A stretch of 64,000 bases of DNA from Rhodococcus ruber NBRC 15591 (GCF_001894945.1 NZ_BCXE01000001.1:186001-250000); one strand, 5' to 3'; positions 49,156-58,415 are shown, counted from the first letter of the stretch. Program-made: numbers and translations. The notes: generated from the sequence alone by a model not told the origin.

Positions 49156-50928
49156 ATGCCCGAGTCCGGTTCGACCATCTCCCTGGTGGGTCTCGCCACC
49201 CAGCTTCCGCGAATGCTGCCCGACGTACCGAGCCTGCTGCGCGGCGCGGCGGGCCTGACCCGGCGTCCGGAGGCGCGCGAGTCGATCGGGTCGGTGTTCC
49301 AACGCCTGGCCGAGCGGAACCCGGACCGGCCGTTCCTGCGCTTCGAGGGTGACGCCCTCAGCTACGGCGACGCCAATGCGCAGGTCAACCGCTACGCGGC
49401 CGTCCTCACCGCGCAGGGTGTGCGCACTGGCGACGTCGTCGCCGTGTTGATGAAGAACCGCCCGGAGGCGTTGCTCGTCGCGCTCGCCACGGTCAAGCTC
49501 GGTGCCGCGGCCGGCATGCTCAATCACCATCAGCGCGGGGAGGTCCTCGCGCACAGCCTCGACCTGCTCGACAGCCGGGTCCTCGTGGTCGGCGAGGAGT
49601 GCGAGGAGGCCCTGGAATCCCTCGACGGGCCGCCACCGGCCGGAAAGGTGCTGCGCGTCGGCGAACTCGACGACCTCGCCGTCGCCGCCGACTCCGCGAA
49701 CCCCGCCGTCACCGAGCGCCTGCAGGCGAAGGAGACCGCCTTCTTCATCTTCACCTCGGGCACCACGGGCATGCCCAAGGCCAGCCGGATGACCCACTAC
49801 CGCTGGCTGAAGTCCATGTCCGGCCTGGGCAGCCTCGGTGTCCGGCTGCGCCGCGACGACACCCTGTACTGCTGCCTGCCGCTGTACCACAACAACGCGC
49901 TCACCGTGTCGCTGTCGTCGGTGCTCGCAGCCGGGGCCACGTTCGCGCTCGGCCGCAAGTTCTCCGCCACCGGCTTCTGGGCCGACGCGAAACGCAACGA
50001 CGCGACGGCGTTCGTCTACATCGGCGAGATCTGTCGCTACCTGCTGAACCAGCCGCCGTCGCCCGACGACCGCGATCACGGCATCCGGTTGATGGTCGGC
50101 AACGGACTGCGCGCCGAGATCTGGACCGAGTTCACCGAGCGGTTCGGCATCGCCCGCGTCGCCGAGTTCTACGGTGCGAGCGAGTGCAACATCGCGTTCG
50201 TCAACGCCCTGAACCAGCCGCGCACCGCGGGAATCTGCCCACTGCCGTATGCCGTGGTCGACTACGACCACGAGACCGGCAAGGCGCTGCGGGGACCGGA
50301 CGGCCGGCTGCGCCGGGTCGGGCGCGGCGAGGTGGGCCTGCTGCTGGCGAAGGTCACCGACCGCGCCCCGTTCGACGGTTACACCGATCCGGACGCGAGC
50401 GAGTCCAAGCTGGTCCGCGACGGCTTCGAGGACGGCGACACCTGGTTCGACACCGGCGATCTCGTCCGCAGTCAGGGCTTCATGCACGTCGCGTTCGTCG
50501 ACCGTCTCGGCGACACCTTCCGGTGGAAGGGCGAGAACGTCGCCACCACGGAGGTCGAGGCGGCCGTGTCGGCGAGCGAGTCGATCTCGCAGGCGGTGGT
50601 CTACGGGGTCGAGATCCCCGGCACCGACGGCCGGGCCGGGATGGCCGCGGTCACGCTCCACGAGGGCGCCGAGTTCGACGGGGCCGCAGTCGCGGCGCAG
50701 CTGTACCGGGCGCTGCCGTCGTACGCGGTGCCGCTGTTCGTCCGGATCGTCGACGAACTCGAGCACACCTCGACGTTCAAGAGCCGCAAGGTGGACCTGC
50801 GCAAGCAGGGCTACACCGACACCGGTGAGGATCCGGTGTACGTGCTCACCGGACCGGACGAGGGCTACCGGCCCGCATACGACGGCTACGTCGAGTCCGT
50901 CGCCGGTGGCGAGCTGCCGGCGGGCTGA
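49156..50928 (+). CDS. fadD6: Very-long/long-chain acyl-CoA synthetase, FadD6-like
   Basis: 590 residues. AMP-binding motif FTSGTTGMPKASRMTH, YHNNALTVSLSSVLAAGAT, GASECNIAFVN, DTGDLVR and FRWKGENVATTEVE identify the FATP/FadD6 group of long-chain acyl-CoA synthetases. The C-terminal lysine lies in STFKSRKVDLRKQG. ATG 49156 has AAGG five bases upstream; ATG 49151 is out of frame. An N-terminal hydrophobic stretch suggests membrane association. A 13-bp hairpin follows. Rv1206 counterpart. Confidence 0.92.
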   Translation: MPESGSTISLVGLATQLPRMLPDVPSLLRGAAGLTRRPEARESIGSVFQRLAERNPDRPFLRFEGDALSYGDANAQVNRYAAVLTAQGVRTGDVVAVLMKNRPEALLVALATVKLGAAAGMLNHHQRGEVLAHSLDLLDSRVLVVGEECEEALESLDGPPPAGKVLRVGELDDLAVAADSANPAVTERLQAKETAFFIFTSGTTGMPKASRMTHYRWLKSMSGLGSLGVRLRRDDTLYCCLPLYHNNALTVSLSSVLAAGATFALGRKFSATGFWADAKRNDATAFVYIGEICRYLLNQPPSPDDRDHGIRLMVGNGLRAEIWTEFTERFGIARVAEFYGASECNIAFVNALNQPRTAGICPLPYAVVDYDHETGKALRGPDGRLRRVGRGEVGLLLAKVTDRAPFDGYTDPDASESKLVRDGFEDGDTWFDTGDLVRSQGFMHVAFVDRLGDTFRWKGENVATTEVEAAVSASESISQAVVYGVEIPGTDGRAGMAAVTLHEGAEFDGAAVAAQLYRALPSYAVPLFVRIVDELEHTSTFKSRKVDLRKQGYTDTGEDPVYVLTGPDEGYRPAYDGYVESVAGGELPAG

Positions 50929-50962
50929 GTTCCGTCGCCGCACCTGCGATTCGCGCGGGCGT

Positions 50963-51000
50963 CCGGAATCCGCCCACGCCGTGCGGAGGGCGGATTCCGG
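50963..51000 (+). terminator. Terminator hairpin after fadD6
   Basis: 13-bp perfect stem (50963-50975 with 50988-51000) and 12-base loop, followed by TT, 34 bp after the stop. Confidence 0.7.
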
Positions 51001-51047
51001 TTCACCGCTCGGATTCGGCCGCCCGGCGTGCATGCCAGGATGGATCC

Positions 51048-51929
51048 ATGACCGCTTCCGTCACCGTCTCGCCGACCCTCTGCGGCCGCCCGGTCGCCAC
51101 CGACCGGGCCCTGGTGATGGCAATCGTCAACCGCACCCCGGACTCCTTCTACGACCGGGGTGCGACCTTCACCGACGAGGCCGCGATGGCCGCCGTGGAC
51201 CGGGCCGTGGCCGAGGGTGCGGACCTCGTCGACATCGGCGGCGTGAAGGCCGGCCCCGGTGAGGTGGTCGACGCAGCAGAGGAGACGCGACGGGTGGTGC
51301 CGTTCGTCGCGGCGATCCGGGCCCGGCACCCCCGGCTGCTCGTCAGCGTCGACACCTGGCGCAGCGACGTCGCGCGACGCGCGCTCGCCGAGGGCGCGGA
51401 TCTGATCAACGACACGTGGGCGGGTGCCGACCCGGAACTGGTGTCCGTCGCCGCCGAACTCGGCGCGGGCATCGTCTGCTCGCACACCGGGGGTGCGGTC
51501 CCGCGCACCCGGCCGCACCGCGTGCGCTACACCGACGTCGTCGCCGAGGTGACTCGGGAGATCGTCGCCGCGGCCGAGCGGGCCGCGAAGGCCGGAGTGC
51601 CCGGCGACTCCATCCTCATCGATCCGACGCACGATTTCGGCAAGAACACCTTCCACGGGCTCGAGTTGTTGCGGCACGTGGACGTTCTCGTAAATACCGG
51701 GTGGCCGGTGCTCATGGCGCTGAGCAACAAGGACTTCATCGGGGAGACTCTGGGGGTGGAACTCGCCGACCGGTTGGAGGGCACATTGGCAGCGACAGCA
51801 CTTGCGGCCGCGGCAGGCGCGCGGATGTTCCGGGTGCACGAGGTGGCGGCGACCCGGCGCGTGGTGGACATGGTGGCGGCCGTCGCCGGAACCCGGCCCC
51901 CGGCGCGCACCGTCAGGGGGCTGGCATGA
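51048..51929 (+). CDS. folP2: Dihydropteroate synthase-like protein FolP2
   Basis: 293 residues with the DHPS TIM-barrel pattern: AIVNRTPDSFYDRG, DLVDIGGVKAGPG (in true DHPS, GGxSTRPG), SVDTWRSDVA and LINDTWAG. The substitution of the STRPG loop by VKAGPG marks the FolP2 paralogue, which lacks DHPS activity in mycobacteria. It overlaps gpgS by four bases, as Rv1207-Rv1208. A role linked to methylglucose lipopolysaccharide synthesis has been suggested from this context; it is not proven. Confidence 0.92.
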   Translation: MTASVTVSPTLCGRPVATDRALVMAIVNRTPDSFYDRGATFTDEAAMAAVDRAVAEGADLVDIGGVKAGPGEVVDAAEETRRVVPFVAAIRARHPRLLVSVDTWRSDVARRALAEGADLINDTWAGADPELVSVAAELGAGIVCSHTGGAVPRTRPHRVRYTDVVAEVTREIVAAAERAAKAGVPGDSILIDPTHDFGKNTFHGLELLRHVDVLVNTGWPVLMALSNKDFIGETLGVELADRLEGTLAATALAAAAGARMFRVHEVAATRRVVDMVAAVAGTRPPARTVRGLA

Positions 51930-52867
51930 GCACGGCGGTGACAGGGCCGTCGGCCGGGGCGTTCACCCGGCCCTGGGCCGAGGCGAACAGCTGGGACGAG
52001 CCCGGCTGGAGCATTTCCGAACTGGAACGCGCCAAACGCGGCCGGACCGTATCGGTGGTGCTGCCGGCGCTCGACGAGGAGGCGACCGTCGCGGGGGTGG
52101 TGGACACCATCCATCCGCTCCTCGGCGGGTTGGTGGACGAGCTGATCGTTCTGGACTCGGGGTCCACCGACCGCACGGCGGAGCGAGCCCGCAGCGCCGG
52201 TGCGCGGGTGCTCTCGCGGGAGGAGGCGGTCCCGGGCCTCGCCCCGGTGCCCGGCAAGGGCGAGGTGCTGTGGCGGTCCGTCGCGGCCACCACCGGTGAC
52301 CTCATCGCGTTCGTCGATTCGGATCTGCTCGAGCCCGACCCGGCGTTCGTCCCGAAGCTGCTCGGGCCACTGCTCACCGGCGACGGCATCCACCTGGTCA
52401 AGGGCTATTACCGTCGCCCGCTGCGGGTCAGCGGCGCCGAGGAGGCCAACGGCGGCGGACGGGTCACCGAACTGGTGGCGCGGCCCCTGCTCGCGGCGCT
52501 GCGACCGGAGCTGACATGCGTGCTGCAGCCCCTGGGCGGTGAGTACGCCGGGACCCGGGAACTGCTGTCGGCGGTGCCGTTCGCGCCCGGGTACGGCGTC
52601 GAGATCGGGCTGCTGCTCGACACCTACGACCGGCTCGGTATCGACGCGATCGCCCAGGTCAACCTCGGTGTGCGCAAGCATCGGAACCGGCCGCTGGGGG
52701 AGCTGGGGGTGATGAGCCGGCAGATCGTCGGCACCATGCTGGCCCGTTGCGGGATCCCCGACTCGGGAGCGGGCCTGACCCAGTTCCTGGTGGACGGCGA
52801 CGGGTTCGTCCCCATCACCACGGAGGTCAGCCTGGTGGACCGGCCCCCGGTCGTCACCGTCACCTGA
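51926..52867 (+). CDS. gpgS: Glucosyl-3-phosphoglycerate synthase
   Basis: 313 residues, GT81 family. SVVLPALDEEATV, LDSGSTDRT and the DxD metal motif Asp131-Ser-Asp133 in FVDSDLLEPDP are present, as are PVPGKGEVLWRS and LGGEYAGTRELL. It transfers glucose from NDP-glucose to 3-phosphoglycerate, the first step of methylglucose lipopolysaccharide synthesis. ATG overlaps the folP2 stop. The M. tuberculosis counterpart is Rv1208. Confidence 0.95.
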   Translation: MSTAVTGPSAGAFTRPWAEANSWDEPGWSISELERAKRGRTVSVVLPALDEEATVAGVVDTIHPLLGGLVDELIVLDSGSTDRTAERARSAGARVLSREEAVPGLAPVPGKGEVLWRSVAATTGDLIAFVDSDLLEPDPAFVPKLLGPLLTGDGIHLVKGYYRRPLRVSGAEEANGGGRVTELVARPLLAALRPELTCVLQPLGGEYAGTRELLSAVPFAPGYGVEIGLLLDTYDRLGIDAIAQVNLGVRKHRNRPLGELGVMSRQIVGTMLARCGIPDSGAGLTQFLVDGDGFVPITTEVSLVDRPPVVTVT

Positions 52868-52905
52868 CACCCCGTCGTGTCGGGGGGCCGTGCCAAGATC
52901 GGTAC

Positions 52906-53358
52906 ATGCTGACGGTTCTGCTCTACCTGCTCGTCGTGGTGGTCGTCGGCGCGGTGCTGTTCCTCGTGGCGAGCGCGGTGTTCGGTCGGGGGGAGACCCT
53001 GGCGCCGATCCCGCCGGGCGCCACGGCGACGGCGCTTCCGGTCACCGACGTGACCGGCGCGGACGTCCGCGAGCTGCGTTTCCAGCAGGTGCTGCGGGGC
53101 TACAAGACCGCCGAGGTGGACTGGGCGCTCGACCGGCTCGCGCACGAGATCGACGATCTGCGGGCCCGGCTCGCCGAGTACGAGAACACCGGATACGACA
53201 ACACCGAGTTCGAGAACACCGAGTACGAGAACACCGAATACGACAACACCGGTGGGGTCACTCCGGGCGGCGACGAGGCGGACAGCGGCCGGACCGGGGC
53301 ATCCGTCGCGGCGGAGGCCGCGCCGGACCGTCGGACAGGGGGGAGTGACGATGGGTGA
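52906..53358 (+). CDS. Membrane-anchored DivIVA-domain protein with NT pentapeptide repeats, Rv1209-like
   Basis: 150 residues. One N-terminal transmembrane helix (3-24) is followed by a DivIVA-type segment with the signature LRFQQVLRGYKTAEVDWALD and a helix (RLAHEIDDLRARLAEY). Residues 92-116 are five pentapeptides of the form [YF]-[ED]-N-T-[GE], then a Gly/Ala-rich tail. The anchored DivIVA motif suggests a polar or septal scaffold accessory. The gene lies 38 bp after gpgS and overlaps tagA by 8 bp, as in the Rv1208-Rv1210 order. Confidence 0.82.
   Translation: MLTVLLYLLVVVVVGAVLFLVASAVFGRGETLAPIPPGATATALPVTDVTGADVRELRFQQVLRGYKTAEVDWALDRLAHEIDDLRARLAEYENTGYDNTEFENTEYENTEYDNTGGVTPGGDEADSGRTGASVAAEAAPDRRTGGSDDG
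53179..53253 (+). repeat. Five 15-bp tandem repeats inside the DivIVA-like gene
   Basis: Five consecutive units of 15 bp (53179, 53194, 53209, 53224, 53239) vary at a few positions. Each encodes [YF][ED]NT[GE]. In-frame gain or loss of units would preserve the reading frame. Confidence 0.85.
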
Positions 53359-53974
53359 GGATCGGGTGCGGTGCCCGTGGGCGGTGGATCCGCCGGGGTC
53401 CACGCTGTACCGGGACTACCACGACGAGGAGTGGGGCCGCGAGTTGCACGGGCGCGACGAGTTGTTCGAGCGCCTGGCCCTCGAGGCGTTCCAGTCGGGG
53501 TTGTCGTGGCTGACGATCCTGCGGAAGCGGGAGGCATTCCGATCGGCGTTCGCGGGTTTCGACGTCGACGTGGTCGCCGGCTACACCGCCGCGGACGTCG
53601 ACCGCCTGCTCGGCGACGCCGGCATCGTCCGGAACCGGCGCAAGATCGAGGCGGTGATCGGCAACGCCCGGGCGGTGCTCGACCTGCGGGAGACGGACCT
53701 CGACACGTTGCTGTGGTCGTTCGCGCCGGCGCGGCGCGCCCGGCGTCTCCGCTCGGTGGCGGAGGTACCGGCGGTGACCCCGGAGTCCACGGCGATGGCC
53801 CGGGAACTGAAGCGGCGCGGCTTCGCGTTCGTCGGTCCTACCACGGCGTATGCGCTCATGCAGGCCACCGGGATGGTCGACGACCATCTCGCCGAGTGCT
53901 GGGTCGATACGGACGTTCGATCAGGTTCCGGCGACATTAGGGCGGAGTCAGCTACCCGGCGGTCGGCCGGATAG
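53351..53974 (+). CDS. tagA: DNA-3-methyladenine glycosylase I
   Basis: 207 residues. Zinc ligands Cys8, His24, His179 and Cys183 fit the TAG pattern, and Glu45 in LEAFQSGLSW fits the conserved active-site glutamate. It excises 3-methyladenine from alkylated DNA. Start ATG 53351 lies within the end of the DivIVA-like gene. The C-terminus beyond residue 195 is family-variable. Rv1210 counterpart. Confidence 0.94.
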   Translation: MGEDRVRCPWAVDPPGSTLYRDYHDEEWGRELHGRDELFERLALEAFQSGLSWLTILRKREAFRSAFAGFDVDVVAGYTAADVDRLLGDAGIVRNRRKIEAVIGNARAVLDLRETDLDTLLWSFAPARRARRLRSVAEVPAVTPESTAMARELKRRGFAFVGPTTAYALMQATGMVDDHLAECWVDTDVRSGSGDIRAESATRRSAG

Positions 53975-54070
53975 GGAAGAATGATGTCGCGAGCCTCGTC
54001 GATTTCCGGCGAGGCCCCCACGGTAACCCACGCGCGCAAGAGTCGAGCGCAGATTTGGAGGGAGCAGAGG

Positions 54071-54238
54071 ATGGCGGCCATGAAGCCCCGGACCGGGGAC
54101 GGTCCCCTCGAAGCAACCAAAGAGGGACGAGGAATCGTCATGAGGGTTCCACTCGAGGGTGGCGGACGTCTGGTCGTCGAACTCACGCCGGAGGAAGCTG
54201 CAGCGCTCGGCGAAGAGCTCAAGGGCGTCACCAGCTAG
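54071..54238 (+). CDS. DUF3117 domain protein, Rv1211-like
   Basis: 55 residues from ATG 54071, preceded by GGAGGGAGCAGAGG. The characteristic AAMKPRTGDGPLEATKEGRG and RLVVELTPEEAAALGEEL are complete. Small, soluble and highly conserved in actinobacteria; no function is established. A longer frame from 53981 would extend into the leader and has no ribosome site. Followed by a strong hairpin. Confidence 0.9.
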   Translation: MAAMKPRTGDGPLEATKEGRGIVMRVPLEGGGRLVVELTPEEAAALGEELKGVTS

Positions 54239-54272
54239 GTGTCGGCAGCCGGCGACGATTCGCCGGTTCCCC

Positions 54273-54304
54273 CGGGCCCCGCGCGCCACGGTGCGCGGGG
54301 CCCG
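54273..54304 (+). terminator. Terminator hairpin after the DUF3117 gene
   Basis: 12-bp perfect GC-only stem (54273-54284 with 54293-54304), 8-base loop, followed by TTGCTGTT, 35 bp after the stop codon. Confidence 0.8.
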
Positions 54305-54350
54305 TTGCTGTTCGTACTCCGGTGCTCTGTGTTTCTCGGAAGGACTGCCC

Positions 54351-55199
54351 GTGCTCGATGCGGTGACCGACCTGCTCGCCTGCCCCCAGTGCGAGCGTGG
54401 GCTCGACCTCGACGAGGGCGTCCTGCTGTGCGAGGCCGGGCACAGCTTCGACGTCGCGCGACAGGGCTATGTCAGCCTCCTGACCGGGGCCGCGACGCGA
54501 TTCACCGGCGACACCGCCGAGATGATCGCCGCGCGCGCGGACTTCCTCGACGCCGGACACTTCGATCCGCTGCTCGGCGCCGTCGCCCGGGCCTGTGCCG
54601 AGCACCCCGCCGGCGACGACGGTGCCCGCGTTCTCGAAGTGGGTGCGGGCACCGGAAGGTACCTTGCAGCGGTGCTCGACGCGCTGCCGGACAGCCGCGG
54701 CGTCGGGCTCGACGTGTCCAAACCCGCGGTCCGGCGCATCGCCCGCAGCCACCCCCGCGTCGGGGCCGTGCTCGCCGACGTGTGGCGGCAACTACCGATC
54801 CGCAGCGGCGTCCTCACCCACGTGCTGTCCGTCTTCGCGCCCCGCAACGCCGCCGAGACGCATCGCGTTCTCGCCCCCGGCGGTGTGCTCGTCGTCGCGG
54901 CTCCCACCCCGGCGCACCTGCGCGAGCTGGTGACGCTGCCGGGGATGGTCCAGGTGGACGAACGCAAGACCGAGCGGCTCGGGGCGGCGTTGTCCGGCGG
55001 GTTCGAGCGGGTCGACCGCGCCGACGTGCAGTTCACCCTGGAACTCGACCGTCCGGCACTGGGCCGGCTGGCCGGGATGGGACCGTCGGGGCACCACCTG
55101 ACCGGCGAACGGCTGGCCGAACTGGTCGGGGGACTGCCGGAGCCGTTCCCGGTGACGGCCTCGGTGACCGTCACCGTGTGGGCACGGCGCTCGGACTGA
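54351..55199 (+). CDS. 23S rRNA (guanine) N1-methyltransferase, RlmA family
   Basis: 282 residues from GTG 54351 (GGAAGGA upstream). A zinc ribbon at the start has Cys11, Cys14, Cys27 and His31 (ACPQCERG, LLCEAGH). The family signature FDVARQGYVSLL and a Rossmann SAM site VLEVGAGTGRY (about 88-98) follow. RlmA-I methylates G745 and RlmA-II (TlrB) G748 of 23S rRNA; the latter contributes to tylosin resistance. The two cannot be told apart here. Ends 49 bp from the convergent glgA. Confidence 0.87.
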   Translation: MLDAVTDLLACPQCERGLDLDEGVLLCEAGHSFDVARQGYVSLLTGAATRFTGDTAEMIAARADFLDAGHFDPLLGAVARACAEHPAGDDGARVLEVGAGTGRYLAAVLDALPDSRGVGLDVSKPAVRRIARSHPRVGAVLADVWRQLPIRSGVLTHVLSVFAPRNAAETHRVLAPGGVLVVAAPTPAHLRELVTLPGMVQVDERKTERLGAALSGGFERVDRADVQFTLELDRPALGRLAGMGPSGHHLTGERLAELVGGLPEPFPVTASVTVTVWARRSD

Positions 55200-55217
55200 T
55201 CCGGCCCTCCGTCCCGC

Positions 55218-55273
55218 GCTCATTGCCGCGTGGCGGCGACCTCCTGCTCAGTGCCGCGTGGCGGCGACCTCCT
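55218..55273 (-). repeat. 28-bp tandem duplication spanning the glgA stop codon
   Basis: Two adjacent 28-bp units (55218-55245, 55246-55273) differ at one base. The second holds the last codons and stop of glgA; the first is an untranslated copy directly after it. Confidence 0.85.
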
Positions 55274-56423
55274 GGTAGACCGCGAGTGTCTGCCGCGCAA
55301 TCTGTGCCCAGGAGAACTCCGCGATGGCCCGCGCCCGCCCGGCCCGGCCCATCTCGGCAGCGAGCACTGCGTCCCCGGCAACCTCGTCGATCGCCGCCGC
55401 CAGCGCCTGCTCGTACGCTCGCGGCTCGTAGGAGTTGTAGTGCACCAGCCGGCCGGTGACCCCGTCCTCGACGACCTCGGGGATGCCCCCGACGTCCGAT
55501 GCGACGACCGCGGTCTCGCAGGCCATCGCCTCGAGATTGACGATTCCCAGCGGTTCGTACACCGAAGGGCATACGAAAACTCTTGCGGCCGAGAGGATTT
55601 CGCGGACGGACTCGGTGGGCAGCATTTCCCGGACCCAGAAGACGTTGCCGCGCCGGCGTTCGAGTTCGGCCACGGCCTGCTCGGTTTCGGCGGCGATCTC
55701 CGGGGTGTCCGGGGCCCCGGCGCACAGCACCAGCTGGATCCCGGGATCGACGTCGTGGGCGGCGGCGATCAGGTGCCCGACACCCTTCTGGCGCGTGATG
55801 CGCCCGACGAACGCGACGATCGGCCGATCGGGGTCGACGCCGATCTTCTCCAGCGCGGACGGCTCTCCCGGTTCGGCCGGGCCCGGATGCCACACGCCGG
55901 TGTCGATGCCGTTGCGCACGACATGCACGCGCGCCGGGTCGACGAACGGATACGCGTCCAGCACGTCGAGTCGCATCCCGGCACTGACCGCGACGACCGC
56001 GTCCGCGTGCTCGACCGCGTTGCGTTCGGACCACGACGAGATGCGGTAGCCCCCGCCCAGCTGCTCGGCCTTCCACGGTCTGCGCGGTTCGAGCGAATGG
56101 GCCGTCAGCACGTGCGGCACGTCGTACAGCTCGGCGGCGAGGTGCCCCGCCAGGCCGGTGTACCAGGTGTGCGAGTGGACGACGTCGGCGCTGCCGGCGG
56201 CGTGCGCCATCCGCAGCTCGGCCGACAGCGTCGTCAGCGCCGGGTTGGCGCCTGCCAGGGCGGGATCGGGGCCGTGGACGAAGACGCCCTCCCGGGGCGC
56301 TCCCATGCAGTGCACGTCGACTTCGCACAGCCGGCGCAACTGCGCAACCAGTTCGGTGACGTGCACGCCGGCACCACCGTAGACCTCCGGCGGGTACTCC
56401 CGCGTCATCATTGCCACCCGCAC
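55248..56423 (-). CDS. glgA: Glycogen/alpha-maltose-1-phosphate synthase, GT4 family (GlgA/GlgM)
   Basis: 391 residues, clearly shorter than the 470-residue GT5 glycogen synthases. It matches the actinobacterial GT4 enzyme (Rv1212c), which makes maltose-1-phosphate from ADP-glucose and glucose-1-phosphate for the GlgE pathway. N-terminal REYPPEVYGGAGVH, NGIDTGVWHP, FVGRITRQKGVGHLI and the acceptor EX7E motif in SVYEPLGIVNLEAMA are in place. GTG start at 56423, divergent from glgC with 86 bp between. The last codons are duplicated just past the stop. Confidence 0.93.
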   Translation of the reverse strand: MRVAMMTREYPPEVYGGAGVHVTELVAQLRRLCEVDVHCMGAPREGVFVHGPDPALAGANPALTTLSAELRMAHAAGSADVVHSHTWYTGLAGHLAAELYDVPHVLTAHSLEPRRPWKAEQLGGGYRISSWSERNAVEHADAVVAVSAGMRLDVLDAYPFVDPARVHVVRNGIDTGVWHPGPAEPGEPSALEKIGVDPDRPIVAFVGRITRQKGVGHLIAAAHDVDPGIQLVLCAGAPDTPEIAAETEQAVAELERRRGNVFWVREMLPTESVREILSAARVFVCPSVYEPLGIVNLEAMACETAVVASDVGGIPEVVEDGVTGRLVHYNSYEPRAYEQALAAAIDEVAGDAVLAAEMGRAGRARAIAEFSWAQIARQTLAVYQEVAATRH

Positions 56424-56509
56424 CGGATCAAACTATCCGGCGCGTGACGTTCCGGCCACCGATGGGCTCTTCGCTGGCGGTGGCGGGGGGTGGCGGATAG
56501 GTTGACTGT

Positions 56510-57724
56510 GTGAGGAGCCAGCCCCATGTGCTTGGAATCGTGCTCGCCGGCGGCGAGGGCAAACGCCTGTATCCGCTGACGGCGGACCGCGCGAAACCGG
56601 CGGTACCGTTCGGCGGTGCCTACCGACTGATCGACTTCGTGCTCAGCAACCTGGTCAACGCCGGGTTCCTGCGGATCTGCGTGCTGACGCAGTACAAGTC
56701 GCACTCGCTGGACCGGCACATCTCCCAGACCTGGCGGCTGTCGGGTTTCACCGGCGAGTACATCACCCCGGTGCCGGCGCAGCAGCGGCTCGGCCCGCGC
56801 TGGTACACGGGCAGCGCCGACGCCATCCTCCAGTCGCTCAACCTCGTCTACGACGAGGATCCGGAGTACATCGTGGTGTTCGGCGCCGACCACGTCTACC
56901 GGATGGATCCGGAGCAGATGGTGCGCCAGCACATCGAGTCCGGCGCAGGGGTGACCGTCGCCGGTATCCGGGTGCCGCGCAGCGAGGCGTTCGCGTTCGG
57001 CTGCATCGACAGCGACGAGCAGGGGCGCATCACCCAGTTCCTGGAGAAGCCCGCCCACCCGCCCGGCACCCCGGACGATCCCAACGTCACCTTCGCCTCG
57101 ATGGGCAACTACGTCTTCACCACCAAGGTGCTGGTCGAGGCGTTGCGGGCGGACTCGGAGAACCCGGACTCCGACCACGACATGGGCGGCGACATCATCC
57201 CCGCCCTCGTCGCCCAGGGCGCCGCCCACGTCTACGACTTCAACGACAACGTCGTGCCCGGCGCCACCGAACGCGACCGTGGATACTGGCGCGACGTGGG
57301 TACCCTCGACGCGTTCTACGACGCGCACATGGACCTGGTGTCGGTGCATCCGATCTTCAACCTCTACAACCGGCGCTGGCCCATCCGCGGCGCCTCCGAG
57401 ATGTGGCCGCCGGCGAAGTTCGTCCAGGGTGGTCTCGCGCAGGAGTCGATCGTCGGATCGGGCAGCATCCTGTCCGCCGCCACCGTCCGCAACTCGGTGC
57501 TCAGTTCCAATGTCATGATCGAGGACGGCGCCACCGTGGAGGGCAGTGTCCTGATGCCGGGGGTGCGCATCGGCAAGGGCGCGGTCGTGCGGCGTGCGAT
57601 CCTCGACAAGAACGTCGTCGTCGGCGACGGCGAGATCATCGGCGTCGACCTCGAACGCGACCGGCAACGCTTCGCCGTGAGCAGCGGCGGCGTCGTCGCC
57701 ATCGGTAAGGGCGTGTGGATCTGA
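56510..57724 (+). CDS. glgC: Glucose-1-phosphate adenylyltransferase
   Basis: 404 residues from GTG 56510. The nucleotidyltransferase N-terminal domain has [22 protein letters not shown], the [10 protein letters not shown] metal site and [12 protein letters not shown] left-handed beta-helix follows ([19 protein letters not shown]). It makes ADP-glucose from ATP and glucose-1-phosphate, the donor for the divergently encoded GlgA. Divergent layout with an 86-bp shared control region. Rv1213 counterpart. Confidence 0.96.
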   Translation: MRSQPHVLGIVLAGGEGKRLYPLTADRAKPAVPFGGAYRLIDFVLSNLVNAGFLRICVLTQYKSHSLDRHISQTWRLSGFTGEYITPVPAQQRLGPRWYTGSADAILQSLNLVYDEDPEYIVVFGADHVYRMDPEQMVRQHIESGAGVTVAGIRVPRSEAFAFGCIDSDEQGRITQFLEKPAHPPGTPDDPNVTFASMGNYVFTTKVLVEALRADSENPDSDHDMGGDIIPALVAQGAAHVYDFNDNVVPGATERDRGYWRDVGTLDAFYDAHMDLVSVHPIFNLYNRRWPIRGASEMWPPAKFVQGGLAQESIVGSGSILSAATVRNSVLSSNVMIEDGATVEGSVLMPGVRIGKGAVVRRAILDKNVVVGDGEIIGVDLERDRQRFAVSSGGVVAIGKGVWI

Positions 57725-57764
57725 CCGTGTGAATCCGACCGTGTGAATCCGACCGCGGGGATCC
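57723..57764 (+). repeat. Three 14-bp tandem repeats at the glgC stop
   Basis: GACCGTGTGAATCC occurs twice in tandem (57723-57736, 57737-57750) and a third, diverged copy follows (57751-57764). The first unit includes the glgC stop codon's last base. Confidence 0.75.
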
Positions 57765-57785
57765 GACCGGGGCCCGCGCCGGGGC

Positions 57786-58415
57786 TCAGAGTTTGGCGGC
57801 GCAGAGCAGCCCGTCGCCCACCGGCAGCAACACCGGAGCGAGACGCTCGTCGGTCACCACCGCCCGGGTGGCCTCCCGGACGGCCAGGACGACGGAGTCG
57901 CGTTCGGCCGGATCGGCCACCCGGCCGCAGAGCAGCGCATGGTGCAGCACGATGGCCCCGCCCGGACGCAGCAGCCGGACCCCTTCCCGGACGTAGTGCG
58001 GGTGATCGGCGGGGGTGGCGTCGACGAACACCAGGTCGTACGCGGAGTCGGCCAGCCGGGGCAGCACGTCCAGCGCGCGCCCGTTGATCAGGCGGGTGCG
58101 CGAGGCCGTGACCCCGGCCTCCCGGAACGCGGTCTTGGCGGCGCGCTGATGTTCGGGCTCGCTGTCGATGGTGGTCAGGACACCGTCCTCGCGCAGGCCC
58201 CGCAGCAACCACAGCCCGCTGACGCCGGCACCGGTGCCCACCTCGACGACCGTCCGGGCGTCGAGCATGCGGGTGAACATCGCGAGAGCCGCACCCACCG
58301 CTGCCGGGATCGGCTCGGCCCCGAGATCGAGGGCACGCTCGCGCGCCGTGGCGAGGTTGTCGTCCTCTGTGACGTTCTCGACGTGAGCCAGTATCCGTTC
58401 GGCATTCGTGTGCAC
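57786..58415 (-). CDS. SAM-dependent O-methyltransferase, Rv1220c-like
   Basis: 209 residues from GTG 58415; an ATG at 58463 would add 16 residues. Catechol-OMT-like fold: SAM site [18 protein letters not shown], then [10 protein letters not shown] and [18 protein letters not shown], where the usual DADP metal motif reads DATP. Substrate unknown. It is divergent from sigE; its start and the sigE start are 251 bp apart. Same place as Rv1220c next to sigE. Confidence 0.87.
   Translation of the reverse strand: MHTNAERILAHVENVTEDDNLATARERALDLGAEPIPAAVGAALAMFTRMLDARTVVEVGTGAGVSGLWLLRGLREDGVLTTIDSEPEHQRAAKTAFREAGVTASRTRLINGRALDVLPRLADSAYDLVFVDATPADHPHYVREGVRLLRPGGAIVLHHALLCGRVADPAERDSVVLAVREATRAVVTDERLAPVLLPVGDGLLCAAKL

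Noticed and set aside
53160-53260. Ser/Val/Phe-rich repeat protein on the minus strand opposite the DivIVA repeats
   Set aside because: It is only the antisense reading of the 15-bp array; no start signal or extension.
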